Positions 39,863 to 48,458 of a DNA stretch of 64,000 bases are shown here, one piece after another. The DNA is from Rhodococcus sp. 06-235-1A (GTDB lineage Bacteria; Actinomycetota; Actinomycetes; Mycobacteriales; Mycobacteriaceae): assembly GCF_002258785.1 (NCBI RefSeq), contig NZ_NOYI01000003.1:310001-374000 (forward strand), in the 5' to 3' direction. The position numbers and the translations under genes are program-made. Each line of letters opens with the position of its first letter. Position 1 is the stretch's first letter. Under the pieces are notes generated by a model. That model saw only the letters and a program-made list of their open reading frames with translations, had not been told where the DNA came from and searched no databases.

Positions 39863-40609
39863 TCAGAGCTTCTTCTTGCCCAGCAACAACTTCCAGGGCA
39901 CCAGGGCCGATTCGAGCTGTACCGATAGGCTCATCTTCGATTCGCCCTCGCTGCGCTCCTCGAATGTGATCGGAACCTCGGCGAGAGTGAGGCCGTGCTT
40001 GACGGTCCGGTAGTTCATCTCCACCTGGAACGCGTATCCGTTGCTCTCGACCGAGGCCACATCGATGGTGCGCAGAGTGCGTGCGTGCCATGCCTTGAAC
40101 CCTGCGGTCGCGTCTTTGACGCCGAGCCGCAGGATGGTGTTGACGTAGAAGTTCGCCCACGCCGAGAGTGCTTTGCGGTGCCAGGGCCAATCGGCCGCAA
40201 CGGCACCGCCGGGGACGTATCGCGATCCGAGAACCACGGCTGCGTCTGTCGTGTTCAGCTTGTCGATCATGGCCGGAATCACCTCGGTGGGGTGCGATAG
40301 ATCGGCGTCCATCTGAATCACGATGTCCGCGCCCTCGTCCAGGGCGCGCGTCATACCGGCGACATATGCGCGGCCGAGCCCGTTCTTCTCGGTGCGGTGC
40401 AGAACGCTGACCTCGAGGGGACCGTCGATGGCCAGTTTGTCTGCGATATCGCCGGTGCCGTCGGGCGAATTGTCGTCGACCACCAGCACGCCGAGGCCCT
40501 CGACCTTCAGCCCGGCGAGCAGCTCGACGAGCTTGGGGAGGTTCTCCCGTTCGTTGTAAGTCGGTACAACGACGGTGGTCTTCGGGGCGACTCGTTCCGT
40601 ACTCACCAC
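39863..40609 (-). CDS. Polyprenol-phosphate mannosyltransferase (GT2, DPM1-like)
   Basis: A 248-residue family-2 glycosyltransferase with VVPTYNERENLPKLVELL, VVDDNSPDGTG and the DxD-type QMDADLSHPTEVIP. Without membrane helices, it resembles the catalytic domain D2 of mycobacterial Ppm1, which makes polyprenol-phosphomannose, the donor for lipomannan, LAM and protein mannosylation. Here it is a separate gene, not fused to an Lnt-like domain. GTG start; another GTG immediately follows. It converges on the SDR gene. Confidence 0.88.
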   Translation of the reverse strand: MVSTERVAPKTTVVVPTYNERENLPKLVELLAGLKVEGLGVLVVDDNSPDGTGDIADKLAIDGPLEVSVLHRTEKNGLGRAYVAGMTRALDEGADIVIQMDADLSHPTEVIPAMIDKLNTTDAAVVLGSRYVPGGAVAADWPWHRKALSAWANFYVNTILRLGVKDATAGFKAWHARTLRTIDVASVESNGYAFQVEMNYRTVKHGLTLAEVPITFEERSEGESKMSLSVQLESALVPWKLLLGKKKL

Positions 40610-40706
40610 CGTATGATCCGTGATTCGGGGTTCCGATCCAAATATCGGACACGATCGGCCGCGTCGGTTCGGTGTTTCGGGTCCGTGTCGGCCCCCGGAT
40701 CGCCCG

Positions 40707-41468
40707 TCAGCGAGTCGCGTCCACGAACACCCCGTCGCGCAGAACCGGAACGCAGGAACTCGAACCGGTCTCCGCCGCGATCGCGACGTCCTCGGGATGT
40801 CCCATCGCCTCCAGTTCTCGCCCGGATGCGCATCGGTGCAGCTCGGAGCTCACATCGTTATGGACGGCTCGCCACGCCGCTGCGGCCGTCACCGCTTCCG
40901 GAGACGCGCCGGCAACGTTCGAATCGAGAAGTTCGGCGATGACCGCACCCGCACCCCACAGGTCCTCGACTGCGGGACGCAGTGACGCGTCGGGCCACCG
41001 TTCACCGGACGCTATGACGGCAATCACGGCGGTCGGGTTCTCGGCACGTATCCACGTCGCGACCGCCGCGGCATTTCTCAACGATGCGCCCACGCACAGC
41101 CCGGCCCGGCTCGCGAGTTCGTGCGCGATGGTGGAGCCGTTGGGCGAGGGCAGCACCAGGCGAGCGGGTGCCGGCGCGTTTCGTATGGTGGCCGGACACA
41201 GGCTGATGTGCCCCGGCGCGGCAGCCGAGCGGCCGACGGCAAGGGCCGCGTCGAACTGTTCGGCCAGCTGCACGGCTCGGTCGTCGCGCCATCGGCTCGG
41301 AATCACGTCGATACCCGCATCCATCGCCACTGTCAGTGTCGTCGTGAACGACAGGACGTCGACGATCACGGCGATGTCTGCCCCGTCGACGATGGCGTCG
41401 GCACCGGTGGAACCCCAATCGAATCGGAGTCCGTACGCGCTCTGAGACATTCCGGGGTCGGCAGGCAT
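40707..41468 (-). CDS. ComB-like 2-phosphosulfolactate phosphatase family protein
   Basis: A 253-residue ComB-family phosphatase. Family features are DVLSFTTTLTVAMDAGIDV near the N-terminus, LVLPSPNGSTIAHEL, then GASLRNAAAVATWI. In archaea ComB acts in coenzyme M synthesis; in actinobacteria the substrate is unknown, because coenzyme M is not made. TACCGT lies 6 nt before the ATG, suggesting a leaderless mRNA. Divergent from the membrane protein gene at 41535. Confidence 0.8.
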   Translation of the reverse strand: MPADPGMSQSAYGLRFDWGSTGADAIVDGADIAVIVDVLSFTTTLTVAMDAGIDVIPSRWRDDRAVQLAEQFDAALAVGRSAAAPGHISLCPATIRNAPAPARLVLPSPNGSTIAHELASRAGLCVGASLRNAAAVATWIRAENPTAVIAVIASGERWPDASLRPAVEDLWGAGAVIAELLDSNVAGASPEAVTAAAAWRAVHNDVSSELHRCASGRELEAMGHPEDVAIAAETGSSSCVPVLRDGVFVDATR

Positions 41469-41474
41469 TGCCGA

Positions 41475-41480
41475 ACGGTA
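41475..41480 (-). promoter_or_regulatory. Predicted -10 box (TACCGT) of the ComB-like gene
   Basis: TACCGT on the minus strand fits TANNNT and lies 6 nt upstream of the ATG at 41468, without a ribosome site. Confidence 0.4.
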
Positions 41481-41534
41481 TCAAGACCGGTGACGGTGAT
41501 ACGTTCGGCGCCGAATCGATTGGGGGAGAGAAGG

Positions 41535-41969
41535 ATGCAGTTGGAGCTGGACACCAAGGTGATCGTCCTCGCGGCCGGTCTTCTGCTGCTGTGGGCTCTG
41601 GGCCTGGGAGTGCTGAAATATCGCCAGATGTCGACCTCGGCGGACGGGACGGCACATAGATACGTCGACATCGCCCATCGAGCGGCGCTGATGTACTCGT
41701 TCGCCGCGCTCGTACTGGCCGTTCTGGCGCACTTCAGTGCCTGGCCGGTTGCGGTCGACCTCACCGCCGCATCGGTGGTTCTGCTGTTCTTCGTGGGTGC
41801 GATCGCCGGCTACACCGTCCACGGAGTCCGCCGGGACACGGAGAATCAATTCGTCCGGCCTGTTCCCGGAACGCACGTGTTCATGCACGCGTTGATCGTC
41901 GGCGAGATCGGCGGAACGGCCGTGCTCGTCGTCGGGTTCGTCGTCGAGCAGTTCTTCGGGCCGAACTAG
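41535..41969 (+). CDS. Small four-helix membrane protein
   Basis: A 144-residue protein with four predicted helices (about 8-28, 48-70, 74-95 and 118-138) and short loops; the first loop carries RYVDIAHRAAL. It is not a family I recognise. The ATG follows GGAGAGAAGG, a good ribosome site. It lies 9 bp before the double-FHA ABC exporter on the same strand, so a joint function is possible, although that gene also has its own -10-like box. Confidence 0.65.
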   Translation: MQLELDTKVIVLAAGLLLLWALGLGVLKYRQMSTSADGTAHRYVDIAHRAALMYSFAALVLAVLAHFSAWPVAVDLTAASVVLLFFVGAIAGYTVHGVRRDTENQFVRPVPGTHVFMHALIVGEIGGTAVLVVGFVVEQFFGPN

Positions 41970-41972
41970 GAT
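41967..41972 (+). promoter_or_regulatory. Predicted -10 box (TAGGAT) of the FHA-ABC gene
   Basis: TAGGAT fits TANNNT, is 6 nt before the ATG at 41979 and overlaps the stop of the previous gene; there is no ribosome site. Confidence 0.4.
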
Positions 41973-41978
41973 CCGCCC

Positions 41979-44261
41979 ATGGACAGTCGGGGGATTCCGT
42001 CGGTGACGGTGCGCATCGGGTCGGTGCACCGAACGTTCGACGGTGCAGTTCCGGTGACTATCGGACGAGACCAGGGTCATCTGCTACCGGTGCACGACCC
42101 GCTCGTCTCGAGACATCACGCCGAGCTGGTGTGGCACGGTCGGTGGACGATACGAGACACCGGGAGCGCCAACGGCACCTTCGTCGACGGGTCTCCGATC
42201 TCCGATGCCCTCGCGGTGTTCGCTCCCGTCGACATACGCCTCGGTGACCCGCGATCGGGCCCCCTGCTGACCATCGTCCCGAATACCGAACCACCGGATT
42301 CGACGGCGTACGTTCTCGCTCGACCCAATGTGCCGATCACGGTTCCGAAGTCCGGGCTGACTCTCGGCCGCGCCGACGACAACGACGTCGTGGTGTCCGA
42401 CGTTCTCGTCTCGCGCAGGCATGCCAGGGTGTCGGCGGGACCGGACGGATTGTCGATCGAGGATCTCGGCAGCATGAACGGCACGTACGTCGGCGGTCAC
42501 CGCGTCACCTCGACGCAACTGCTCGACGGGCAGGTGTTCACGATCGGGAACGTCGATTTTCTCGTCGTCGCCCGAGCCATCGTGCCAAGGGCGGCCGAAA
42601 CGACAGGTGACGGTCTCGTGGTGCGTGCAGTCGGACTGGTCGTGGGGAGCAACAGAACACTCCTGACCGGGGTCGACCTCGACGCTGCGCACGGAACGCT
42701 GACTGCGCTGATCGGCCCGTCCGGCGCAGGTAAATCGACGCTGTCCACGGTCGTTTCCGGTGTGATCACCCCGACAACCGGCTCGGTCATGTTCGACGGT
42801 CACGACGTGCATGCCGAGTACGCGGCCCTTCGCGGGCGCATCGGCATGGTTCCACAGGACGATGTGCTGCACCGACAATTGACCGTGACGCAGGCGCTCA
42901 CCTACGCTGCCGAGCTTCGCCTCCCACCCGACACCACGGCCTCGGACCGGGCGGCTGTCGTCGCGGGTGTCCTCGCCGAGCTGTCTCTGACCGAGCACGC
43001 CGACACTCGAATCGACGCCCTGTCCGGCGGGCAGAGAAAACGCGCATCGGTTGCGCTCGAATTGCTCACCGGCCCATCACTGCTCATTCTCGACGAACCG
43101 ACCTCCGGCCTCGATCCCGCTCTCGATCGTCAGGTCATGGCGATGCTGCGAGAATTGGCCGACGCCGGGCGCGTCGTGATCGTCGTGACTCACTCGGTGA
43201 CGTACCTCGATATGTGTGACCAGGTGTTGCTTCTCGCGCCGGGAGGCAAGCTCGCCTATCGCGGTCCGGCAGGGGGCGTAGGTCGGGCTCTGGGTACCGC
43301 GGACTGGGCCGATGCGTTCGCTGCGGTCGCCGCAGATCCCGATTCGGTGTTCGATGCGTACCGAGCACGGCAGCCGGGCCGTCCACAGCCGCCGGTCGCA
43401 CCCAGAACCAGATCGGCAGGAGCGGACCGGGCTGGTTCCGCGACGACCTTCCGTCGACAGCTCGATACCGTTGCCCGTCGACAGCTGCGCCTCATCGCAG
43501 CGGATCGGGGCTACTTCGTCTTCTTGACCGTGCTACCGGTGCTGCTCGGTGTGCTGGCCCTTGTCGTTCCTGGCCGCAGCGGGTTCGGAGCAGCGGGCCA
43601 GGACGCGCCGACCGAACCCGTGCAGATCATGGTGCTGTTGATCGTGGGTGCCTGCTTCATGGGACTGTCGCTGTCGGCGCGTGATCTGGTGGGCGAGCGC
43701 ACCATATTTCGGCGCGAGCGTGCGGCAGGTCTCGACCCCGGCGCCTACCTGGTGGCGAAGACGGCGGTATTCGGCGCAGTGGCGGTGGTACAGGCGCTGG
43801 TTCTGGTGTCACTGGTACTGCTGGGCAAGGGGTCTCCGGCGTCAGCGTCGCTACTGCCCGGCTCTTTCGTACACAGTGGCGCAATCGAATTGATGCTGGT
43901 GATCGCAGCCACCACCGCGTGTTCGGCGATACTCGGATTGGCGTTGTCGGCGATGGCGAAATCTGCAGAGCAGGTCATGCCGATGATGGTGGTCACGGTG
44001 ATGGCGCAACTCGTGCTGTGCGGTGGCTTGATTCCGGTGACCGGACGAATCGTGCTCGATCAACTGTCGTGGCTGCTGCCCGCGCGGTGGGGATTCGCGG
44101 CGGGGGCATCGACGGTCGACGTTCGGTCGCACGTTCCCTCCGCGCAACAGGACGTGCTCTGGCAACACGAGCCGGCACCGTGGATTTTCAGCATGCTGGT
44201 GTTGTCGATCCTCGGAGGTCTGATGTTCGCCCTGGTGCGGCACCGGCTCAGCAGAACCTGA
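41979..44261 (+). CDS. Double-FHA ABC transporter (Rv1747-like)
   Basis: A 760-residue half-transporter fused to two phosphothreonine-binding FHA domains. FHA1 spans about 5-100 (VSRHHAELVWHG, SANGTFVDG) and FHA2 about 115-205 (LGRADDNDVVVSDVLVSRRH, GSMNGTYVGG). The ABC domain spans about 215-440 (Walker A GPSGAGKST, signature LSGGQRKRA, Walker B LLILDEPTSGLD) and an ABC-2 membrane domain with six helices about 500-755. M. tuberculosis Rv1747 has the same architecture, is phosphorylated by PknF and exports phosphatidylinositol mannosides. No kinase gene lies next to it here. Confidence 0.92.
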   Translation: MDSRGIPSVTVRIGSVHRTFDGAVPVTIGRDQGHLLPVHDPLVSRHHAELVWHGRWTIRDTGSANGTFVDGSPISDALAVFAPVDIRLGDPRSGPLLTIVPNTEPPDSTAYVLARPNVPITVPKSGLTLGRADDNDVVVSDVLVSRRHARVSAGPDGLSIEDLGSMNGTYVGGHRVTSTQLLDGQVFTIGNVDFLVVARAIVPRAAETTGDGLVVRAVGLVVGSNRTLLTGVDLDAAHGTLTALIGPSGAGKSTLSTVVSGVITPTTGSVMFDGHDVHAEYAALRGRIGMVPQDDVLHRQLTVTQALTYAAELRLPPDTTASDRAAVVAGVLAELSLTEHADTRIDALSGGQRKRASVALELLTGPSLLILDEPTSGLDPALDRQVMAMLRELADAGRVVIVVTHSVTYLDMCDQVLLLAPGGKLAYRGPAGGVGRALGTADWADAFAAVAADPDSVFDAYRARQPGRPQPPVAPRTRSAGADRAGSATTFRRQLDTVARRQLRLIAADRGYFVFLTVLPVLLGVLALVVPGRSGFGAAGQDAPTEPVQIMVLLIVGACFMGLSLSARDLVGERTIFRRERAAGLDPGAYLVAKTAVFGAVAVVQALVLVSLVLLGKGSPASASLLPGSFVHSGAIELMLVIAATTACSAILGLALSAMAKSAEQVMPMMVVTVMAQLVLCGGLIPVTGRIVLDQLSWLLPARWGFAAGASTVDVRSHVPSAQQDVLWQHEPAPWIFSMLVLSILGGLMFALVRHRLSRT

Positions 44262-44269
44262 CCGGGCAG

Positions 44270-44545
44270 CTACCTGGGGTCGAGGTAGAGCTCTGCGGTC
44301 TCGGTGGCGACCGCAGAGACAGCGGCAGCCAGTTCGGGCTCCAGGTCGAGTGCCCGGGTGAGACCCTCGCCGCGAAGGCCCTGTGTCCGGAGGAGCTCCC
44401 AGGCCTGCTCGACGAGCCGAACCGAGGTGGGATGATCCAATTCGGGGCGGTTGGACCGCAGTGCTGTCGCAGCCCAGTCGGCGTCGAACGTTCCGTTGGG
44501 TGGACCGAATACGCGCTCACCGGACGAATAACTTTTCGGCTCCAT
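44270..44545 (-). CDS. Small hypothetical protein
   Basis: A 91-residue acidic, helical protein with no signal peptide or membrane helix; SYSSGERVFGPPNGTFDADW opens it and ATETAELYLDP closes it. It converges on the FHA-ABC gene. Composition is protein-like, unlike the other frames in the region, but I do not recognise a family. Confidence 0.55.
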   Translation of the reverse strand: MEPKSYSSGERVFGPPNGTFDADWAATALRSNRPELDHPTSVRLVEQAWELLRTQGLRGEGLTRALDLEPELAAAVSAVATETAELYLDPR

Positions 44546-44631
44546 GCTCCGACGCTAGCAGGATCGACGGCCGGTGCAATCGTGACCGAATTGCGTCGGA
44601 GCAGCACTACCGAACCGAACGGTTTCTTCGA

Positions 44632-44637
44632 TACGGT
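44632..44637 (+). promoter_or_regulatory. Predicted -10 box (TACGGT) of the AMIN-like lipoprotein gene
   Basis: TACGGT fits TANNNT and ends 6 nt before the ATG at 44644, without a ribosome site. Confidence 0.4.
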
Positions 44638-44643
44638 ACGGCG

Positions 44644-45294
44644 ATGCACGAAGGTCACCGCAGTGAGCCGGCAGCGTCCTTGACAGCCTGGTCACTTCTG
44701 GTCGTGCTGCTCGCCGGCTGCTCCGGTGCGGACGTCACCACCGAGATCGACGAGGTCTCGGCGAGCGCGAACTACACCACGGTCACGGGTTCTCTGGTGG
44801 TCGGAGATCCGTCCGCTGTTCCGGGTCCCACAGCACCTCCAACGGTTGAGATCCCCTACGTCGACGATCTTCCCCTGGATCTCGAAGGTGCCCGATATCC
44901 GGGAATGTCGCCGGTCGGGGTCACCGATGTGAGATTCGAGGGATCCTCGGCCGTCGAGTACCGGCTGGCGGGAAATGGGCCGGTGTCGTACACCGTGAGG
45001 TACGTCGACGAGGCCGTCCGGTATGCCACGAGTGAACCCGTGGCGGTGCCCGGAAAGTCCGTACTGCAGGTCGATCTGTCGGGGACGTCGACTGAACCGG
45101 ACGATGCCGTCCCGGCCTACGCCGGGCCCGAGCGGATACGCAACGATGCGAATTCGGCCGTGGTCTCGGTCGACTTTCTCGCCGATCCCGGCGGAATTTC
45201 GCAATCGTTCATCGGCGTGGGTTCCGATCGGCCCGAGTTCGCGGTGACCACTACCGAGAACCCTGCAGCGGTGATCGTCACCATCGTGTCCTGA
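44644..45294 (+). CDS. Lipoprotein with AMIN-like domain
   Basis: A 216-residue lipoprotein: a hydrophobic stretch ends in the lipobox LLAGC (about Cys27). After a Pro/Thr-rich linker, residues about 95-216 form a beta-rich unit (GVTDVRFEGSSAVEYRLAG, VPGKSVLQVDLSG, FAVTTTENPAAVIVTIV) resembling the AMIN-like domain of actinobacterial surface proteins, thought to bind the cell wall. Binding is inferred from the family. It is monocistronic. Confidence 0.7.
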   Translation: MHEGHRSEPAASLTAWSLLVVLLAGCSGADVTTEIDEVSASANYTTVTGSLVVGDPSAVPGPTAPPTVEIPYVDDLPLDLEGARYPGMSPVGVTDVRFEGSSAVEYRLAGNGPVSYTVRYVDEAVRYATSEPVAVPGKSVLQVDLSGTSTEPDDAVPAYAGPERIRNDANSAVVSVDFLADPGGISQSFIGVGSDRPEFAVTTTENPAAVIVTIVS

Positions 45295-45361
45295 CCGGCC
45301 CGGGATACGTCGAATACATTTCGGCCGTGGTTGTTTCGGCCCGCTCGCCGTGGCCCCGCTG

Positions 45362-45367
45362 TAGCAT
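45362..45367 (+). promoter_or_regulatory. Predicted -10 box (TAGCAT) of the receiver-like gene
   Basis: TAGCAT fits TANNNT and is 7 nt before the GTG at 45375, without a ribosome site. Confidence 0.45.
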
Positions 45368-45374
45368 CGCCGGT

Positions 45375-45824
45375 GTGTCCGACGCCACAGCGGGAGAGAA
45401 TCGACCAGCGCGCGTGCGGGTGATCGTCTACAGCAGCAATTCCGAGACTCGCGCTCAGGTGAAGTCTGCGGTGGGAACTCGACCGGATCCGGCGCTCGGC
45501 GAGATCGACTACGTGGACGTCGCTACGGCGGCCGTCGTCATCGAGCACTTGGATGCGGGCGGAGTCGACTTGGCCATCCTCGACGGTGAGTCCTCGCCCG
45601 TCGGAGGCCTGGGCTTGGCGAAGCAGCTCAAGGACGAGATCGACCCGTGCCCGCCGGTGCTGGTACTCATCGGACGTCCCGACGACCGGTGGCTGGCGGA
45701 CTGGTCGCGCGCCGAGGCCGCCGTTCCCCACCCCTTGGATCCGATCCGGCTCGGGCGCGCAGTGGTCGATCTGCTGAGGCAGCACTCGGTACGCGTCGGT
45801 GCCCGGGTCTCTCGATCGCGGTAG
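45375..45824 (+). CDS. Receiver-like protein (Rv3143-like)
   Basis: A 149-residue stand-alone response-regulator receiver fold without an output domain. The putative phosphoacceptor Asp is in DLAILDGESSP, but the acidic pair near the N-terminus is replaced (VIVYSSNSETR) and the conserved Lys region reads VPHPLDPIRLG, so normal phosphorylation is doubtful. M. tuberculosis has the comparable Rv3143 next to nuoA. Its link to complex I is positional. It ends 1 bp before the convergent aquaporin. Confidence 0.75.
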   Translation: MSDATAGENRPARVRVIVYSSNSETRAQVKSAVGTRPDPALGEIDYVDVATAAVVIEHLDAGGVDLAILDGESSPVGGLGLAKQLKDEIDPCPPVLVLIGRPDDRWLADWSRAEAAVPHPLDPIRLGRAVVDLLRQHSVRVGARVSRSR

Positions 45825-45825
45825 G

Positions 45826-46542
45826 TCAGACCGTCTTTTCCGATGCGGGCACCGTCAGCACGAACCGGTGGATCGAGCCGGCGATGACAGCTCCGAGCAC
45901 GGGGAACACCACGAACACCCATAGTTGCGACAGGGCAGGTCCGCCGGTGAGGAGGGCTGGGCCGAAGGACCGAGCAGGGTTGACCGAGGTCGAGTCGATT
46001 CCGATGCCCAGCAGGTGAACCACGGTCAAGATCAGGCCGATCGGGATGCCGGCCGCCACGACGGGGTGAACGGTGGGGGCCGTAGTGGCCAGTACGACGA
46101 GAACGAGCAAGCCGGTCGCGATCGTCTCGAACACCGCCACCGACGCCAGCCCGTATTCTCCGGGCGAGGAGCTGCCGAAACCATCGGTGCCCAGACCGTC
46201 CGACGCCATGTCGTATCCGGGACGGCCGGACGCGACGGCCAGTACGATCAGCGCGCCGATCACCGCGCCGACGGCCTGGGCGGCGATGTAGAACGCCGCC
46301 TTCATCGGGTTGATGGCGCGAGCTATCAGGGCTCCGATCGTCACGGCCGGGTTGATGTGGCATCCCGAGATCGGGCCGATCGCGTAGACGAGGGCGAGCA
46401 GGGTGAGCCCGAATGCCAGGGCGATGCCCGGGGTCCCGACTGTGTCGCCCGCGATGACGGCGGTGCCGACGCCGAAGATCACGAGCAGGGCAGTTCCCAG
46501 TCCCTCGGCAGCGAGCGCCGAGACGGAAATCGACTTCATCAT
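45826..46542 (-). CDS. Aquaporin (MIP family, AqpZ-like)
   Basis: A 238-residue, six-helix channel with both NPA boxes, CHINPAVTIG and SVNPARSFGP. The Arg after the second NPA and the overall sequence suggest a water-selective channel of the AqpZ type rather than a glycerol channel. AGGAGAA lies just before the double ATG at 46542/46539; the longer reading is rejected. A CRP-like site lies about 90 bp upstream. Confidence 0.92.
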   Translation of the reverse strand: MMKSISVSALAAEGLGTALLVIFGVGTAVIAGDTVGTPGIALAFGLTLLALVYAIGPISGCHINPAVTIGALIARAINPMKAAFYIAAQAVGAVIGALIVLAVASGRPGYDMASDGLGTDGFGSSSPGEYGLASVAVFETIATGLLVLVVLATTAPTVHPVVAAGIPIGLILTVVHLLGIGIDSTSVNPARSFGPALLTGGPALSQLWVFVVFPVLGAVIAGSIHRFVLTVPASEKTV

Positions 46543-46632
46543 TTCTCCTGTTCCATGTGGGCGGCCTCGTTGGCCGACCGGGTTCGTCGGAGGTTTGTCG
46601 TTGTCCTCGGACCGGATCGCATGGGGCCGATG

Positions 46633-46648
46633 AGTGATCTGAGTCACA
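46633..46648. promoter_or_regulatory. CRP/GlxR-like site upstream of the aquaporin gene
   Basis: AGTGA-TCTGAG-TCACA differs from the TGTGA-N6-TCACA consensus at one base. It lies 91 bp before the aquaporin ATG and 182 bp before nuoA. Confidence 0.55.
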
Positions 46649-46747
46649 GTGACGCCGTGTGGGCGAGATCGGGTGCCCCATGCGCGTCAACGGATTTCGA
46701 AACTGGACTCGTCGAAATCCCGCGAGATCGACACCGAACCCATACTG

Positions 46748-46763
46748 TGTGGTTCAGGTCACA
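46748..46763. promoter_or_regulatory. CRP/GlxR-like site upstream of nuoA
   Basis: TGTGG-TTCAGG-TCACA differs from TGTGA-N6-TCACA at one base and lies 67 bp before the nuoA ATG, a usual position for control of a downstream promoter. Confidence 0.6.
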
Positions 46764-46830
46764 TTGGTACGGCCGTCGCATTTACTACGCGACGCCGGCG
46801 CGGTAGTCGATCGAGGGAGCAGATGCCGGG

Positions 46831-47190
46831 ATGAACGCCTACGTTCCGATTCTCGTTCTCGGTGCCATTGCGGTCGTGTTCGCGGTCTTCTCGGTGATGG
46901 TCGGCACCATGGTGGGGCCCGCCCGATACAACCGTGCGAAATTCGACGCATACGAGTGCGGTATCGAACCCACGATGCACGCGCCTACGGGTCAACGATT
47001 TCCGGTGAAGTTCTACCTGACCGCGATGCTGTTCATCATCTTCGACATCGAAATCGTCTTCCTCTATCCGTGGGCGGTCCACCTCGACGTTCTCGGAGCT
47101 TTCGGGTTGGTCGCCATGGCGCTGTTCGTCGTCAACGTGTCGGTGGCCTACGTCTACGAATGGCGGCGAGGCGGGCTCGGCTGGGACTGA
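46831..47190 (+). CDS. nuoA: NADH-quinone oxidoreductase subunit A
   Basis: A 119-residue membrane subunit with three helices. The quinone-site loop YECGIEPTMHAPTGQRFPVKFY is conserved (written here as its core residues YECG and RFPVKFY). It opens a 14-gene operon, nuoA-N, all on one strand with overlaps or short gaps. GAGGGA precedes the ATG, and a CRP-like site lies 67 bp upstream. Confidence 0.97.
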   Translation: MNAYVPILVLGAIAVVFAVFSVMVGTMVGPARYNRAKFDAYECGIEPTMHAPTGQRFPVKFYLTAMLFIIFDIEIVFLYPWAVHLDVLGAFGLVAMALFVVNVSVAYVYEWRRGGLGWD

Positions 47191-47244
47191 TCGACCGAAA
47201 ACGACGCACTGTACTCATTCAGCGAAAGCGAAAGAGCGTGATCG

Positions 47245-47799
47245 ATGGGACTCGAAGAGAAGCTACCCAGTGGATTCCTGCTGACCACCGTCGAGGGGCT
47301 GGCCGGATACGCCCGTAAGGGTTCGCTGTGGCCCGCGACCTTCGGTCTCGCGTGCTGCGCGATCGAGATGATGGCCACCACCTCCGGTCGGTTCGATCTC
47401 GCCCGCTTCGGCATGGAGGCGTTTCGTGCGTCGCCTCGGCAGGCGGATCTGATGATCGTGGCGGGTCGCGTCAGCCAGAAGATGGGGCCAGTGCTGCGGC
47501 AGGTGTACGACCAGATGGCCGAACCGAAATGGGTCCTGGCCATGGGGGTCTGCGCGTCCTCGGGCGGAATGTTCAACAACTACGCGGTGGTTCAGGGAGT
47601 CGACCACATCGTTCCCGTCGACATCTACCTCCCCGGTTGCCCACCCCGACCGGAAATGTTGCTCAACGCAATCCTGGAGTTGCACAAAAAGATTCAGGAA
47701 ATGCCTCTGGGTGTCAATCGCGATCAGGTGCGCGCCGCTGCCGAGGCCGCGGCGCTGTCGTCCACCCCGACGATCGACCTGAAGGGGCTGCTGCGATGA
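47245..47799 (+). CDS. nuoB: NADH-quinone oxidoreductase subunit B
   Basis: A 184-residue subunit that carries the terminal cluster N2 in the connecting module. The ligands are the CysCys pair in [11 protein letters not shown] and the Cys residues in [12 protein letters not shown] and [12 protein letters not shown]. The C-terminal tail after about residue 155 is actinobacterial. The stop overlaps the nuoC start. Confidence 0.98.
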   Translation: MGLEEKLPSGFLLTTVEGLAGYARKGSLWPATFGLACCAIEMMATTSGRFDLARFGMEAFRASPRQADLMIVAGRVSQKMGPVLRQVYDQMAEPKWVLAMGVCASSGGMFNNYAVVQGVDHIVPVDIYLPGCPPRPEMLLNAILELHKKIQEMPLGVNRDQVRAAAEAAALSSTPTIDLKGLLR

Positions 47800-48458
47800 C
47801 GGCCGAGGGGCCCCGCGGGATGTTCGGTGTCCGCGGCAGCGGCGACACCTCCGGCTACGGCCGACTGCAGCCGCCGACAGCGTCGGCGGACGAAGCTGTT
47901 CGGCCCTACGGCGGCTACTTCGACGCTGTGGTCGATCGGTTGGCGATGGTTCTCGATTCCGGCGACACGCCGGTGCGCTATCAGGACGCGGTCGAACGGG
48001 TGGTGGTCTTTCGCGGTGAGCTGACGCTGCATCTGTCTCGGGAGCATGTGCCCGCCGTGGCCCGGGCGCTTCGCGACGACGGTGACCTGAGATTCGAATT
48101 GTGCACGGGCGCATCGGGTGTGCACTACCCGGATCAGGTCGGCCGAGAATTGCGCGCGATCTACCATCTGGTGTCCATCACTCACGGGCACCGCCTTCGA
48201 CTCGAAGTGGCTGTGCCCGATTCGGGTCCGCATACGCCGTCGCTCTGCGCGGTGTATCCCACCAACGACTGGCACGAGCGTGAGGTCTTCGACTTCTTCG
48301 GCATCGTCTTCGACGGTCATCCGGCATTGACGCGCATCGAGATGCCCGACGATTGGGTCGGTCACCCGCAACGCAAGGATTACCCGTTGGGCGGAATTCC
48401 CATCGAGTACAAGGGCGCTCGGGTTGCGCCACCCAACGAGCGCAGGTCGTACAACTGA
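47796..48458 (+). CDS. nuoC: NADH-quinone oxidoreductase subunit C
   Basis: A 220-residue 30-kDa-type subunit of the hydrophilic arm. It has [13 protein letters not shown] and the signature [20 protein letters not shown]. It is not fused to nuoD. The ATG overlaps the nuoB stop; the first 30 residues, Gly-rich, are an extension compared with E. coli. Confidence 0.97.
   Translation: MTAEGPRGMFGVRGSGDTSGYGRLQPPTASADEAVRPYGGYFDAVVDRLAMVLDSGDTPVRYQDAVERVVVFRGELTLHLSREHVPAVARALRDDGDLRFELCTGASGVHYPDQVGRELRAIYHLVSITHGHRLRLEVAVPDSGPHTPSLCAVYPTNDWHEREVFDFFGIVFDGHPALTRIEMPDDWVGHPQRKDYPLGGIPIEYKGARVAPPNERRSYN

Noticed and set aside
44248..44658. A 136-codon minus-strand frame overlapping the 91-residue hypothetical gene
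   Set aside because: Ser/Pro/Arg-rich junk composition; the 44270-44545 frame is more protein-like.
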